Shown here piece by piece: positions 18,509 through 26,534 of a DNA stretch of 32,907 bases. The DNA comes from Methylophilaceae bacterium (GTDB lineage Bacteria > Pseudomonadota > Gammaproteobacteria > Burkholderiales > Methylophilaceae). The first letter of the stretch is position 1, and each line of letters starts with the position of its first letter. Below the pieces are notes generated by a model, which did no database searches, had not been told where the DNA came from, and saw nothing but the letters and a program-made list of their open reading frames with translations. The stretch spans positions 1 through 32,907 of the forward strand of contig JACMMS010000027.1 in assembly GCA_014378915.1 (NCBI GenBank), written 5' to 3'. The translations under genes and the position numbers were made by a program.

Positions 18509-19723
18509 TTACCTAGATATAAGGCGGTAAACATGATGAAGTATTTCGTGCGCTATGATTTTTTTATCTGCTTTTGGCAGCGGATGGCGGCCTAGGTCAT
18601 CAATTAATGTCACTAAATTTTCATCTCCACCCATGCCATCAACCACTAAATTAGCTACGATTAATGGTAGTTTTTTGCGTAGACGTTTTTGCTCTGCATG
18701 TTGAATTAAATGTTCACTCTCCGCAGCAAACCCTACACAGAACGGAGCGTTAGGCAGGGTGACTACTTCGGATAAAATATCCTTGTTTTGTTTTAACTCT
18801 AAGGTGATCGTCTGTTCATTTTTTTTAATTTTATGATCATGTATCAGTTTGGGTGAGTAGTCTGCGACAGCGGCTACACTGATAAAGATATCCTGCGCCG
18901 CTGAATTTTTAGGTGCGATATTTTGCATGACCAATTGATACATTGCATCCGCACTTAAAGCTTCAATTGTATTAATACCGCTAGGGTTAGGTAATGCGCT
19001 AGCGCCCCTAATTAAAGTGACTGTAGCACCCATATCACGGGCTGCTTCAGCTAAACTAAACCCCATTTTTCCAGAGCTTAAATTAGTGATTGCACGAACT
19101 GGGTCTATCATTTCAAGCGTTGCACCAGCTGTTATTAATACGTGCTTGCCTGCTAGTAGTTTGGGCGTAAAGTGAGTGGTGACCAATGAAAGTAAATCGG
19201 CGGCTTCAAGCATTCGACCCAAGCCAACCTCGCCACAGGCTTGTTCACCACTGCCTGGGCCAAATATATTAATACCATCTGCTTTAAGTTGCAAAACGTT
19301 ACGTTGTGTCGCTGGATTTTCCCACATTTGTTTGTTCATGGCTGGCGCAACTAATAAAGCACAGTCTCGTGCTAGGCATAGCGTAGAGAGCAAATCATCT
19401 GCGCGGCCATATACTAGTTTTGCTATAAAGTCTGCGCTTGCTGGTGCGATTAAAATAGCATCAGCTCGACGGCTTAACTCAATATGTGGCATGCCGTTAG
19501 CAATGCTGGCATCCCACATACTGGTAAAAACTGGCTTGCCGGAAAGTGCTTGCATGGTGAGGGGAGTAATAAATTGACAGGCAGATTTTGTCATCACCAC
19601 TTGTACGTCAATGCCAGCCTTTACGAGCAAGCGTAGTAATTCAGCTGCTTTGTAAGCGGCTACGCCGCCTGTGATGCCAAGGACTAATCTTAAGCCTAAC
19701 TTTTTGCCTATTTGTTTGTTCAT
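18509..19723 (-). CDS. coaBC: Bifunctional phosphopantothenoylcysteine decarboxylase/synthetase
   Basis: CoaBC adds cysteine to 4'-phosphopantothenate and decarboxylates the product in CoA synthesis. The 404-residue protein has the N-terminal flavin-dependent CoaC half (ITGGVAAYKAAELLR, the PASADF segment, APAMNKQMWENPATQ, and the clamp cysteine in GEQACGEVGLGRM). The C-terminal CoaB half shows HVLITAGATLEMIDPVR, NLSSGKMG and the lysine segment HKIKKNEQ. Both halves appear complete. It is divergent from the metalloprotease gene. Confidence 0.96.
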   Translation of the reverse strand: MNKQIGKKLGLRLVLGITGGVAAYKAAELLRLLVKAGIDVQVVMTKSACQFITPLTMQALSGKPVFTSMWDASIANGMPHIELSRRADAILIAPASADFIAKLVYGRADDLLSTLCLARDCALLVAPAMNKQMWENPATQRNVLQLKADGINIFGPGSGEQACGEVGLGRMLEAADLLSLVTTHFTPKLLAGKHVLITAGATLEMIDPVRAITNLSSGKMGFSLAEAARDMGATVTLIRGASALPNPSGINTIEALSADAMYQLVMQNIAPKNSAAQDIFISVAAVADYSPKLIHDHKIKKNEQTITLELKQNKDILSEVVTLPNAPFCVGFAAESEHLIQHAEQKRLRKKLPLIVANLVVDGMGGDENLVTLIDDLGRHPLPKADKKIIAHEILHHVYRLISR

Positions 19724-19807
19724 AGGTTAAAGTTTAACATGCTGTGCCATTGAAGCAAAAATAGTGATTATGTATATGGTGGTTAAGCCTTTACTGTAGG
19801 AATGTCT

Positions 19808-20572
19808 ATGTGGAAAAAAATTAGAATTGTCATACTTTTGCTTGTTTTAGCCACTGTTGCACAACAAAGCTGGAGAGATCAAGCGAGTTTAGATTGGAAA
19901 GACAATTTTTATGTTGCCGTTTATCCTATTAATGCAGATGGTAGCGCAAAGGTAGCAGCTTATATTCATAAGCTTAATCAAGAAGATTTTGCACCAATGG
20001 GTGATTACTTTACCGAAGAGGCTGCGCGTTATGGTGTTATGCTACGTCGACCAATAGAAATTCAGCTGGGCTCACAAGTTCATGACTTACCACCTGCACC
20101 AAATGTTCATGGCTCTATGCTTGACACCATCATTTGGAGTTTGAAATTTCGCTATTATGCATGGAACAATAGCCCTAAAGTGGCTATTAAGCCTGATATA
20201 AGATTGTATTTACTCTATTGCGACCCAGTGACCCACCGCTCACTTAAAGAGTCCACGGCACTGAGCAAAGGTCGATTAGGCCGAATTAATTTGTTTGGTG
20301 CAACAGAATACAATGACCAAAATTTAGTCATTACCGCACATGAGTTATTGCATACTTTTGGTGCGACTGACAAATATGACCTATCGAATAACTTGCCGTT
20401 ATTTCCAGATGGCTATGCCGAGCGCGATAAATTACCACTACACCCACAAAGTTTTGCTGAGATTATGGGTGGGCGTTTGCCAATTTCAGAAGTTAAAGCT
20501 GTGATACCTCAAAATTTAGCGCAAACATTGGTAGGCAGCAAAACTGCGCGCGAAATTGGCTGGGTTAAGTAA
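19808..20572 (+). CDS. Putative membrane-anchored metzincin-like metalloprotease
   Basis: The product of about 254 residues starts with a short basic segment and one hydrophobic helix (IRIVILLLVLATVA), a signal anchor or uncleaved signal peptide. The rest would face the periplasm. The motif HELLHTFGATD (about 178-188) fits HExxHxxGxxD, with Glu as catalytic base and two His plus Asp as zinc ligands. A methionine at about 220 (AEIMGG) could be the metzincin Met-turn. I do not recognise the family or substrate. An ATG at 19802 is also in frame, but TAGG at 19797-19800 is correctly spaced only for 19808. Confidence 0.78.
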   Translation: MWKKIRIVILLLVLATVAQQSWRDQASLDWKDNFYVAVYPINADGSAKVAAYIHKLNQEDFAPMGDYFTEEAARYGVMLRRPIEIQLGSQVHDLPPAPNVHGSMLDTIIWSLKFRYYAWNNSPKVAIKPDIRLYLLYCDPVTHRSLKESTALSKGRLGRINLFGATEYNDQNLVITAHELLHTFGATDKYDLSNNLPLFPDGYAERDKLPLHPQSFAEIMGGRLPISEVKAVIPQNLAQTLVGSKTAREIGWVK

Positions 20573-20628
20573 TGCGATTAAAAGTTGGCTATTTATTTTT
20601 TGTAATTTCAGCATCTTAAGGAAAGGTA

Positions 20629-21302
20629 ATGGTGATAACCGACTGGCCAGCCGCAGAACGACCGCGGGAAAAGTTGCTAAAGCATGGCGCAAAAGTGTTA
20701 TCGGATGCCGAGCTACTCGCTATATTTTTGCGCGTAGAGGTGACAGGAAAAAGTGCAGTCGATTTAGCGCGTGATTCATTCAAAGTTTTTGGAAGCCTTA
20801 ACGGTATATTTGCTGCGACAGCAAATCAAATCAGTGAGGTGCATGGCATGAGTAGTAGTAAATACGTCCAATTACAGGCTATATTTGGAATGAGTCGCCG
20901 TGCGCTTGCCGAGCAACTAAAAGAAAATGATGGTTTAAACTCACCCAAACAAGTGCGTTATTATTTATGTTTAAAATTAGGCGGATTAAGCCGTGAAGTA
21001 TTTACGGTGTTGTTTTCAGACGCACAAAATTGTGTAGTTGCAACTGAGGAAATGTTTAGTGGCACGCTCACTCAAACCAGCGTTTACCCACGCGAGGTAG
21101 TTAAGCGGGTGCTGCATCTCAATGCGGCCTATGTGATATTTGCGCATAACCATCCATCAGGAGTTACCCAGCAAAGTCGGGCGATGAAATGCTCACAACC
21201 TCATTAAAACAAGCTTTAGCTTTATTTGATTTAAGAGTGCTGGATCATTTTATTGTGGCAGGCAATGCTAATTTGTCTTTTGCTGAGCGTGGTTTAATTT
21301 AA
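20629..21302 (+). pseudogene. radC: radC (JAMM/MPN+ domain), frameshifted
   Basis: RadC-family proteins have a JAMM metal-binding domain; their cellular role is unsettled. The first 184 codons read as normal Rad[16 protein letters not shown], a helix-hairpin-helix-like region, then AHNHPSG. The JAMM motif H173-x-H175-x7-S183-x2-D should continue with Asp. One base is missing near 21182, and the frame runs instead to MKCSQPH and a stop at 21207. The true C-terminus is legible in the next frame, starting at GAT 21183: [12 protein letters not shown], then [20 protein letters not shown], ending at TAA 21300. An AAGGAAAGG ribosome site is intact. Alternatives are a sequencing error or a recent mutation. 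Confidence 0.88.
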
Positions 21303-21318
21303 TGTGCAAAACGTAAGT

Positions 21319-21655
21319 TTAACGGCCTTTGCCAATTCCAGATCCACGATTAAATTCTTTGTCGCTCCTTGGAATACAACGTCCAAAACCTAAAAGTCCG
21401 CCTTGTTCGCCATTAGTACAGCCTTGATTTTCTGGGTATTGTTTAGCGACTTTTGCGGCTTGTAGAGCTTTTTTTGTATCTATAAACTCCCAGCGACCGT
21501 TGAGGTGTAAAACTACTTGGTCGCCCGTGGTCGAGGTTGCTGTTATATAACCTTGTGTATTGTTGGCTATATCCTCACCCACCAAGATGGCAACCACACA
21601 TCAATAGAGCAGCGGCGGCTAAAAGACCCAATCTAATTTTTCTTTGATTCATCAT
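21319..21655 (-). pseudogene. Small lipoprotein gene split by a one-base insertion
   Basis: From ATG at 21655 the minus strand encodes MMNQRKIRLGLLAAAALLMC followed by GCHLGG and then a stop. That is a signal peptide with a lipobox-like end before cysteine. One frame over, a second stretch runs EDIANNTQGYITATSTTG to NRGSGIGKGR (stop at 21319). Removing one G from the GGG run at 21578-21580 joins both into a lipoprotein of about 110 aa. The mature part contains QVVLHLNGRWEF and several Cys and Gly residues; I do not recognise the family. The downstream frame alone could start only at a GTG (21597) with no signal. Either a pseudogene or a sequence error. Confidence 0.68.
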
Positions 21656-21671
21656 TTAAACCTTACAAATA

Positions 21672-24386
21672 TTAAGCAGCGTGTTTGCAGTGAATTTTCA
21701 CTAAACGGCGTAACTCTGGCACGCATGAGCCGCATTCTGTGCCACATTTTAGTTTACTTTGCAGAGTAGGCAAGTCTGCACCTAGTTGAATAGTCTCAAT
21801 AATTTCGTTCTCTGACAAATCAATGCAGTTGCAGATAATTTTACCCCGACCTTTTTGCCCATTGGGTGGAGTAGCCAGTGGCGCAAGTGCCCAGCGACGC
21901 AGTTCTGGTGTAAATTGTCCTGTTAGCATGATTTCTTTTAGCCATTCTGCGGCCAGCACTTCTCCCATGAGTCTAACGCCTGTGACTTTATTATCTTCCA
22001 CTAGAATACGTTTGCTTATTCCGCGCTTTGCATCGTCGTAATTGAGTAGTGGCATACCATCTTGCATGCCTAATATAGCGTCAATTTGCGTAACGATTTC
22101 TGCTCTTGGTGCCTCTTTGTTTGATGCACGTAAAATCAGCATACCTAATTTGTGCTCTTCAGACTCACGACCAAATAAGCCACAGCTTGCATACTCAAAA
22201 TCGACTAGCAAAGCTCGAATAGCTTGAAGCTGGGCTAAATCATCGCAAGCACGCATCACTGTCATATGCCATGGCAATTCTAGTTTTTCAAGCTTAATAG
22301 CGGTATGTTTAAGCTCAGGCTGTTTTGAGGTTTTATCAAAGTCGGGCGGAATGAGTGCATTGACACCCAAACCGTGCATAAACTGCTTACCCCAATGCAT
22401 GGGGATAAAAGTTTGCGCAGGTTTTACTTCATCAGAAGCTTTTGCGACCAACACTAGGCTGCCACGTTTGTTGGATACTTTGACAATATCGCCATCTTTA
22501 ATCGAGCGCCGCTGCATGTCATCTGCATTCATATTGATTGCAGGCTCTTCAACATGATTGAATAACTGTGCGATAGTACCTGTGCGACTCATGCCATGCC
22601 ATTGGTCGCGCAAACGACCTGTGAGCAAATGTAGTGGATGACGCGCATCCGTTTTATCTGCCGTACCTTTATACACCGCATTAACAAACTGTGCTTTGCC
22701 ATCTGGTTTTTGAAAAACGCCATCACAGTAAAGTCGGGCTTGGCCAGTGCTTGCGCCGCTTACAAATGGCCATTGTTGGGGACCTTGTTCGTTGAGTAAC
22801 GTATAGCTTAAACCTGTAATATCTAAATCACGGCCACGGGTAGTTTCGCGGTGTTCGTTAAATATTTCTTCGGTGGTTGTATAAGGGAACAGTGATGTAT
22901 TTTTTGCTAATCTTTTCTCTAGGCGCTGTGCGAAATCCACCATGATTTGCCAATCATGACGTGCTTCAGCGGGTGGGTTGATAGCCGGATTAACCCGTGT
23001 AATACATCGTTCTGAATTAGTGACAGAACCTTCTTTTTCACCCCAAGTACTGGCTGGGAGCAGCACATCGGCATACTCTGCGGTATCAACATTATTGTAA
23101 GCATCTTGCACCACAACTAGTTCTGCATTACCCAATGCCTCAATCACCTTGTTCAGGTCAGGCATTGAGTGTGCAGGGTTAGTACAGGCTATCCATATCG
23201 CTTTAATGCTGCCATCTTTTACAGCATCAAACATTTCAACAGCAGTTTTGCCCGGGGTTGCAGGCACGTCGTCTACGCCCCAAATTTTGGCAATTTCTGC
23301 ACGATGTTCTGGGTTTGATAAATCACGATGTGCAGATAGTAAGTTCGCCATGCCGCCAACTTCGCGGCCGCCCATGGCGTTTGGTTGCCCTGTGAGAGAG
23401 AATGGACCTGAGCCTGGTTTACCAATTTGCCCAGTGGCTAAATGTAAATTAATGAGTGCGGCATTTTTATCTGTACCATGAACGCTTTGGTTTAAGCCCA
23501 TGCAATACATGCTTAAACTTGGGCCTTTACCAAACCATTTGGCAGCTTGCACAATATCTGATTCTTTAATGCCACAAATATCCGACACCATTTTGGGCGT
23601 ATATTCACGTACGGTTTCTTTAAGAGTTTCAAAACCTACGGTATGGGCATTGATGTAGGCCATATCCAGCAAGCCTTCCCATAGCATCACATGCAGCATG
23701 CCGTTAAATAAGGCAACATCGGTACCAGGTAAAATGGCTAAGTGTAAATCGGCGGCTTGTGCAGTATCCGTTCGACGAGGATCTACAACGATGATCTTTA
23801 GGTTTGGATTGTTGGCTTTTGCATCTTCAATACGACGATAAATAATGGGATGTGCAAAAGCCGTGTTGCTGCCTGCAATAAACAAGCAATCGGTATGGTC
23901 GATGTCTTCGTAACACGCTGGTGGAGCGTCTGACCCTAATGTAGCTTTATAGCCAGAAACCGCAGAGCTCATACATAAACGTGAGTTGGTATCGACGTTA
24001 TTAGTGCCAATTAAGCCTTTAGCTAGCTTGTTAAATACATAGTAATCTTCAGTAAGTAATTGCCCCGAGATGTAAAATGCGACGCTGTCTGGGCCATGTT
24101 GCTCTATAGTCTGAGTAAATTTTTCTGTGATGAAATCTAAAGATTCATCCCATGTGACACGCTGCCGTGGTTCATCACGCTTTAACCGCATTTCTGGATA
24201 TAAAGCACGGCAATCTAATTTTGTGGTGAGGTGCAATGTTGAGCCTTTAGTGCATAGGCGACCAAAATTAGCGGGGTGGTTGGGGTCACCTTTAACGTCA
24301 ATGATTTTATCATTCTCGGATTTGATGATGACGCCACAACCCACGCCGCAGTAACAACAAGTACTTTTTGTTTCTTTAATGCTCAA
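21672..24386 (-). CDS. nasA: Assimilatory nitrate reductase, catalytic subunit
   Basis: NasA reduces nitrate to nitrite in the cytoplasm using a Mo-bis-MGD centre. The 904-residue protein starts at TTG (GGAG upstream). It has an N-terminal [4Fe-4S] site (C10, C13, C17 in CCYCGVGC, and the Cys of FGRLCTKG), the molybdopterin oxidoreductase core (SRLCMSSAVSGYKATLGSDA, FSLTGQPNAMGGREVGGMAN, ASTWGEKEGSVTNSERC) and a MGD-binding domain near LTGRLRDQWHGMSRTG. The C-terminal BFD-like [2Fe-2S] domain has CNC and CGTECGSC. It is the last gene of the nirB-led operon, 30 nt after nirD. No electron-donor flavoprotein (NasB) is visible here, so the partner must lie elsewhere. Confidence 0.95.
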   Translation of the reverse strand: MSIKETKSTCCYCGVGCGVIIKSENDKIIDVKGDPNHPANFGRLCTKGSTLHLTTKLDCRALYPEMRLKRDEPRQRVTWDESLDFITEKFTQTIEQHGPDSVAFYISGQLLTEDYYVFNKLAKGLIGTNNVDTNSRLCMSSAVSGYKATLGSDAPPACYEDIDHTDCLFIAGSNTAFAHPIIYRRIEDAKANNPNLKIIVVDPRRTDTAQAADLHLAILPGTDVALFNGMLHVMLWEGLLDMAYINAHTVGFETLKETVREYTPKMVSDICGIKESDIVQAAKWFGKGPSLSMYCMGLNQSVHGTDKNAALINLHLATGQIGKPGSGPFSLTGQPNAMGGREVGGMANLLSAHRDLSNPEHRAEIAKIWGVDDVPATPGKTAVEMFDAVKDGSIKAIWIACTNPAHSMPDLNKVIEALGNAELVVVQDAYNNVDTAEYADVLLPASTWGEKEGSVTNSERCITRVNPAINPPAEARHDWQIMVDFAQRLEKRLAKNTSLFPYTTTEEIFNEHRETTRGRDLDITGLSYTLLNEQGPQQWPFVSGASTGQARLYCDGVFQKPDGKAQFVNAVYKGTADKTDARHPLHLLTGRLRDQWHGMSRTGTIAQLFNHVEEPAINMNADDMQRRSIKDGDIVKVSNKRGSLVLVAKASDEVKPAQTFIPMHWGKQFMHGLGVNALIPPDFDKTSKQPELKHTAIKLEKLELPWHMTVMRACDDLAQLQAIRALLVDFEYASCGLFGRESEEHKLGMLILRASNKEAPRAEIVTQIDAILGMQDGMPLLNYDDAKRGISKRILVEDNKVTGVRLMGEVLAAEWLKEIMLTGQFTPELRRWALAPLATPPNGQKGRGKIICNCIDLSENEIIETIQLGADLPTLQSKLKCGTECGSCVPELRRLVKIHCKHAA

Positions 24387-24416
24387 ACTGATAGCTCCAC
24401 ACTCTCTTACATTGCT

Positions 24417-24740
24417 CTATACATCTAAATAAACTATGCCCTCTACAACCTTCACCTTAAAGCAAGCCACTTCCCCTTCATCTGGTTCTTCAGCTTTTCC
24501 GTCTACCAAGCTAATTTTCCAGCCATGTAGTGGGCACGCTATTTTGTCTCCATAAACAATGCCTTGTGATAAAGGGCCTTTTTTATGCGGGCATTGATTA
24601 TTGATAGCAAAAATACGGTCATCTTCGGTACGAAAAATACCAATTTCATCAAAGCCGCCATCTGGTTTTGTGCGGCGTACTACTCGCGCGCCTAATCGTG
24701 GAATATCTTCAAATGGTGCAACTTTTACCCAACTGCTCAT
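24417..24740 (-). CDS. nirD: Nitrite reductase small subunit (Rieske-type)
   Basis: NirD partners NirB in NADH-dependent reduction of nitrite to ammonium. The 107-aa product is one Rieske [2Fe-2S] domain with C50-P-H52 (NNQCPHKKGPLSQG) and C69-x2-H72 (ACPLHGW) ligands. The start is taken at the ATG giving MSSWVKVAPF, which has GGAG 5 nt upstream; the frame is open six codons further. Unusually it is separated from nirB by the transporter and kinase genes rather than adjacent to it. Confidence 0.94.
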   Translation of the reverse strand: MSSWVKVAPFEDIPRLGARVVRRTKPDGGFDEIGIFRTEDDRIFAINNQCPHKKGPLSQGIVYGDKIACPLHGWKISLVDGKAEEPDEGEVACFKVKVVEGIVYLDV

Positions 24741-24796
24741 AACAACTCCAATAATCAAATAGTCAAAAACTTATTCTTAATAACTTAAAGTTAAGC

Positions 24797-24862
24797 TTAA
24801 GAAACTAATAGCAAATAAATCAAAATAAAATTGAGCATAAAAGAAAAAATCGCAATCTATTG
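24797..24862 (-). pseudogene. Residual C-terminal membrane helix of the kinase, beyond the stop
   Basis: In frame with the kinase and directly after its TGA (24865-24863) come CAA, a second stop TAG (24859-24857) and 19 hydrophobic codons ending NFILIYLLLVS, then TAA. It looks like the former membrane anchor of the kinase. Two stops make readthrough unlikely. Confidence 0.6.
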
Positions 24863-26491
24863 TCATTTGATCAGATTAGCTCGTGCGATTAATGACGTAC
24901 ACGTCTGAGCTAATATAGGTTTCAGCTCGCAATGTTCTAATGCTAGCGCCATTTCTTCTGCGGTTTCAAACCTAAGTTCCGAATCGCGTGCTACTGCTTT
25001 TGATACAATATTTTCTAACCATTGTGGTATATCTGGTCTGTAACGCGTTGGTGGTACTGGCACACCAAATTTAGGGCGCTGAAACGGCTCTATTTCGCCA
25101 AAAGGATAACGTCGTGTAAGTAAATGGTACAAAGTGACGCCTGCCGCATAAATATCTGTCGCAGTGCCGGCAGTTTCACCTTCAAATAATTCTGGGGCCA
25201 TAAAACTTGGTGTTCCAGGATTCTGCATTGAGGTTAGATTGCCACCACCAATACTAAGCGCAACGCCTAGATCTAAAATACGAAGGCGCTTTTCGTAGCC
25301 AATATGTGTGTTAGCGGGCTTAATATCGTGGTGCACCACATTGAATCGATGTAAAGCCCCTAAACCACGCATTAAATTAGCCCCATAACGGCTGGTTTCA
25401 GTAGCAGTAAAATGGTGCCCAGTATCCAGCATGGCCTGTAAAGTCGCTCCTTCATGCCAGCTCATTAAGTAATATAGTTTGCTACGCTTTTCTATACTGA
25501 CAGGGAAAATCTGTGGAAAAAATTGTGACATCACACGTTTGCCTAACCACTCTTCATTCAATAACGCTTGGCATGCTTCGGTATCTTCAGCTAATAATGG
25601 GTGCAATGTTATAAGCACACATAGTTGGCGAGATTTTGTATTACGCACTTTATAAATTAGGCTAGAACGCGTTTCATGTACTAAGGTTTCAATTTCATAA
25701 TCATCAATCGCTTCACCAACATGCAGCTTAGGCGGCAAACGCAAATGTCGACCGCCAGATATCAACTCGGAAAGTGTATCTTCACCAATTTCCTCAATTT
25801 TAACGATAATGGCAGTCGCATTATCTTGCCCACCTAAGCTAATAGCTTTTTTGGTCAGATGCTCGGCAATCATCTGCGTGTCGTTAAAAGCGTTTAGGCC
25901 TTCATGCAAGTCTTTATGTGAGTGTACATCCCATACACCATCACTCATTAAAGCAAATAAATCGCCTGCGTCTAATGCGCCTTCTGCAAAATCTACCGTT
26001 AAGTGTTTATCTAAACCCACTGCGCGTGTCAGTACATGACGCATATCAGGTCTGTCCCACACATGGTCTGTCGTTAGCAGAGTTAACTCATTTTGGCGTA
26101 GACGATAAATTTGCGTATCACCAACATGAGCTAAGTAGTAACGTTGACCACGCAACACCATGAGCGATATTGTTGTTGCCATACCCGCTAAATCTTTGCG
26201 CGCAACCGCTTGCGCTAATACCCAACGATTAGCCGCGTTGCGTACTTTATCTAGTGATGCGTTGGTTTCCCCAGTATCAGGTGTGGCGTAGTAGTCTGCT
26301 GACACCCTACGCACGGTCATCTCTGAAGCCTCGCCGCCACCCGCATTAGGACTTACACCATCTGCTACAGCAATTAGTGCACCTTTAATACCAAGTTGCT
26401 CATCTGCTGGTGTTGCAATACCCATGTAATCTTCATTACTTGGTCTTGGTTCAGTCAGGCAACTTTGTCCTACCTTAAATTTTAACGACAT
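24863..26491 (-). CDS. PP2C phosphatase / Ser-Thr protein kinase fusion, C-terminally truncated
   Basis: The 542-aa protein joins an N-terminal PP2C phosphatase (about 1-235: SNED at 18-21, ADG at 43-45, GDTQ at 124-127, SDGVWD at 183-188, QDN at 222-224) to a protein kinase domain (about 262-520: HHDIKPAN at 387-394, DLG at 407-409, APE at 432-434). The beta-3 lysine is missing: VLIT occupies 292-295 where VxxK-type sequence is expected, although the alphaC Glu (EEW, 313-315) is there. Just past the TGA stop the same frame reads Q, a TAG, then a hydrophobic stretch ending NFILIYLLLVS and a TAA at 24797-24799, so a C-terminal membrane helix has apparently been cut off. Such fusions sit beside nitrate-assimilation genes in other bacteria (for example Pseudomonas), hinting at control of uptake or reduction; the target is unknown. 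Confidence 0.9.
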   Translation of the reverse strand: MSLKFKVGQSCLTEPRPSNEDYMGIATPADEQLGIKGALIAVADGVSPNAGGGEASEMTVRRVSADYYATPDTGETNASLDKVRNAANRWVLAQAVARKDLAGMATTISLMVLRGQRYYLAHVGDTQIYRLRQNELTLLTTDHVWDRPDMRHVLTRAVGLDKHLTVDFAEGALDAGDLFALMSDGVWDVHSHKDLHEGLNAFNDTQMIAEHLTKKAISLGGQDNATAIIVKIEEIGEDTLSELISGGRHLRLPPKLHVGEAIDDYEIETLVHETRSSLIYKVRNTKSRQLCVLITLHPLLAEDTEACQALLNEEWLGKRVMSQFFPQIFPVSIEKRSKLYYLMSWHEGATLQAMLDTGHHFTATETSRYGANLMRGLGALHRFNVVHHDIKPANTHIGYEKRLRILDLGVALSIGGGNLTSMQNPGTPSFMAPELFEGETAGTATDIYAAGVTLYHLLTRRYPFGEIEPFQRPKFGVPVPPTRYRPDIPQWLENIVSKAVARDSELRFETAEEMALALEHCELKPILAQTCTSLIARANLIK

Positions 26492-26534
26492 GTTATATGT
26501 ACTTCAAAGTTAATACTAAGCGTTAACGCCGATA

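Noticed and set aside
19176-19577. 133-codon + strand reading frame inside coaBC
   Set aside because: Antisense shadow of coaBC, Ser/Ala-rich and without a ribosome site.
21170-21190. Programmed -1 frameshift in radC
   Set aside because: No X-XXY-YYZ slippery heptamer or downstream stem is visible at the frame change; a lost base is simpler.
23149-23481. 110-codon + strand reading frame inside nasA
   Set aside because: Antisense shadow of the conserved nitrate reductase; no independent support.
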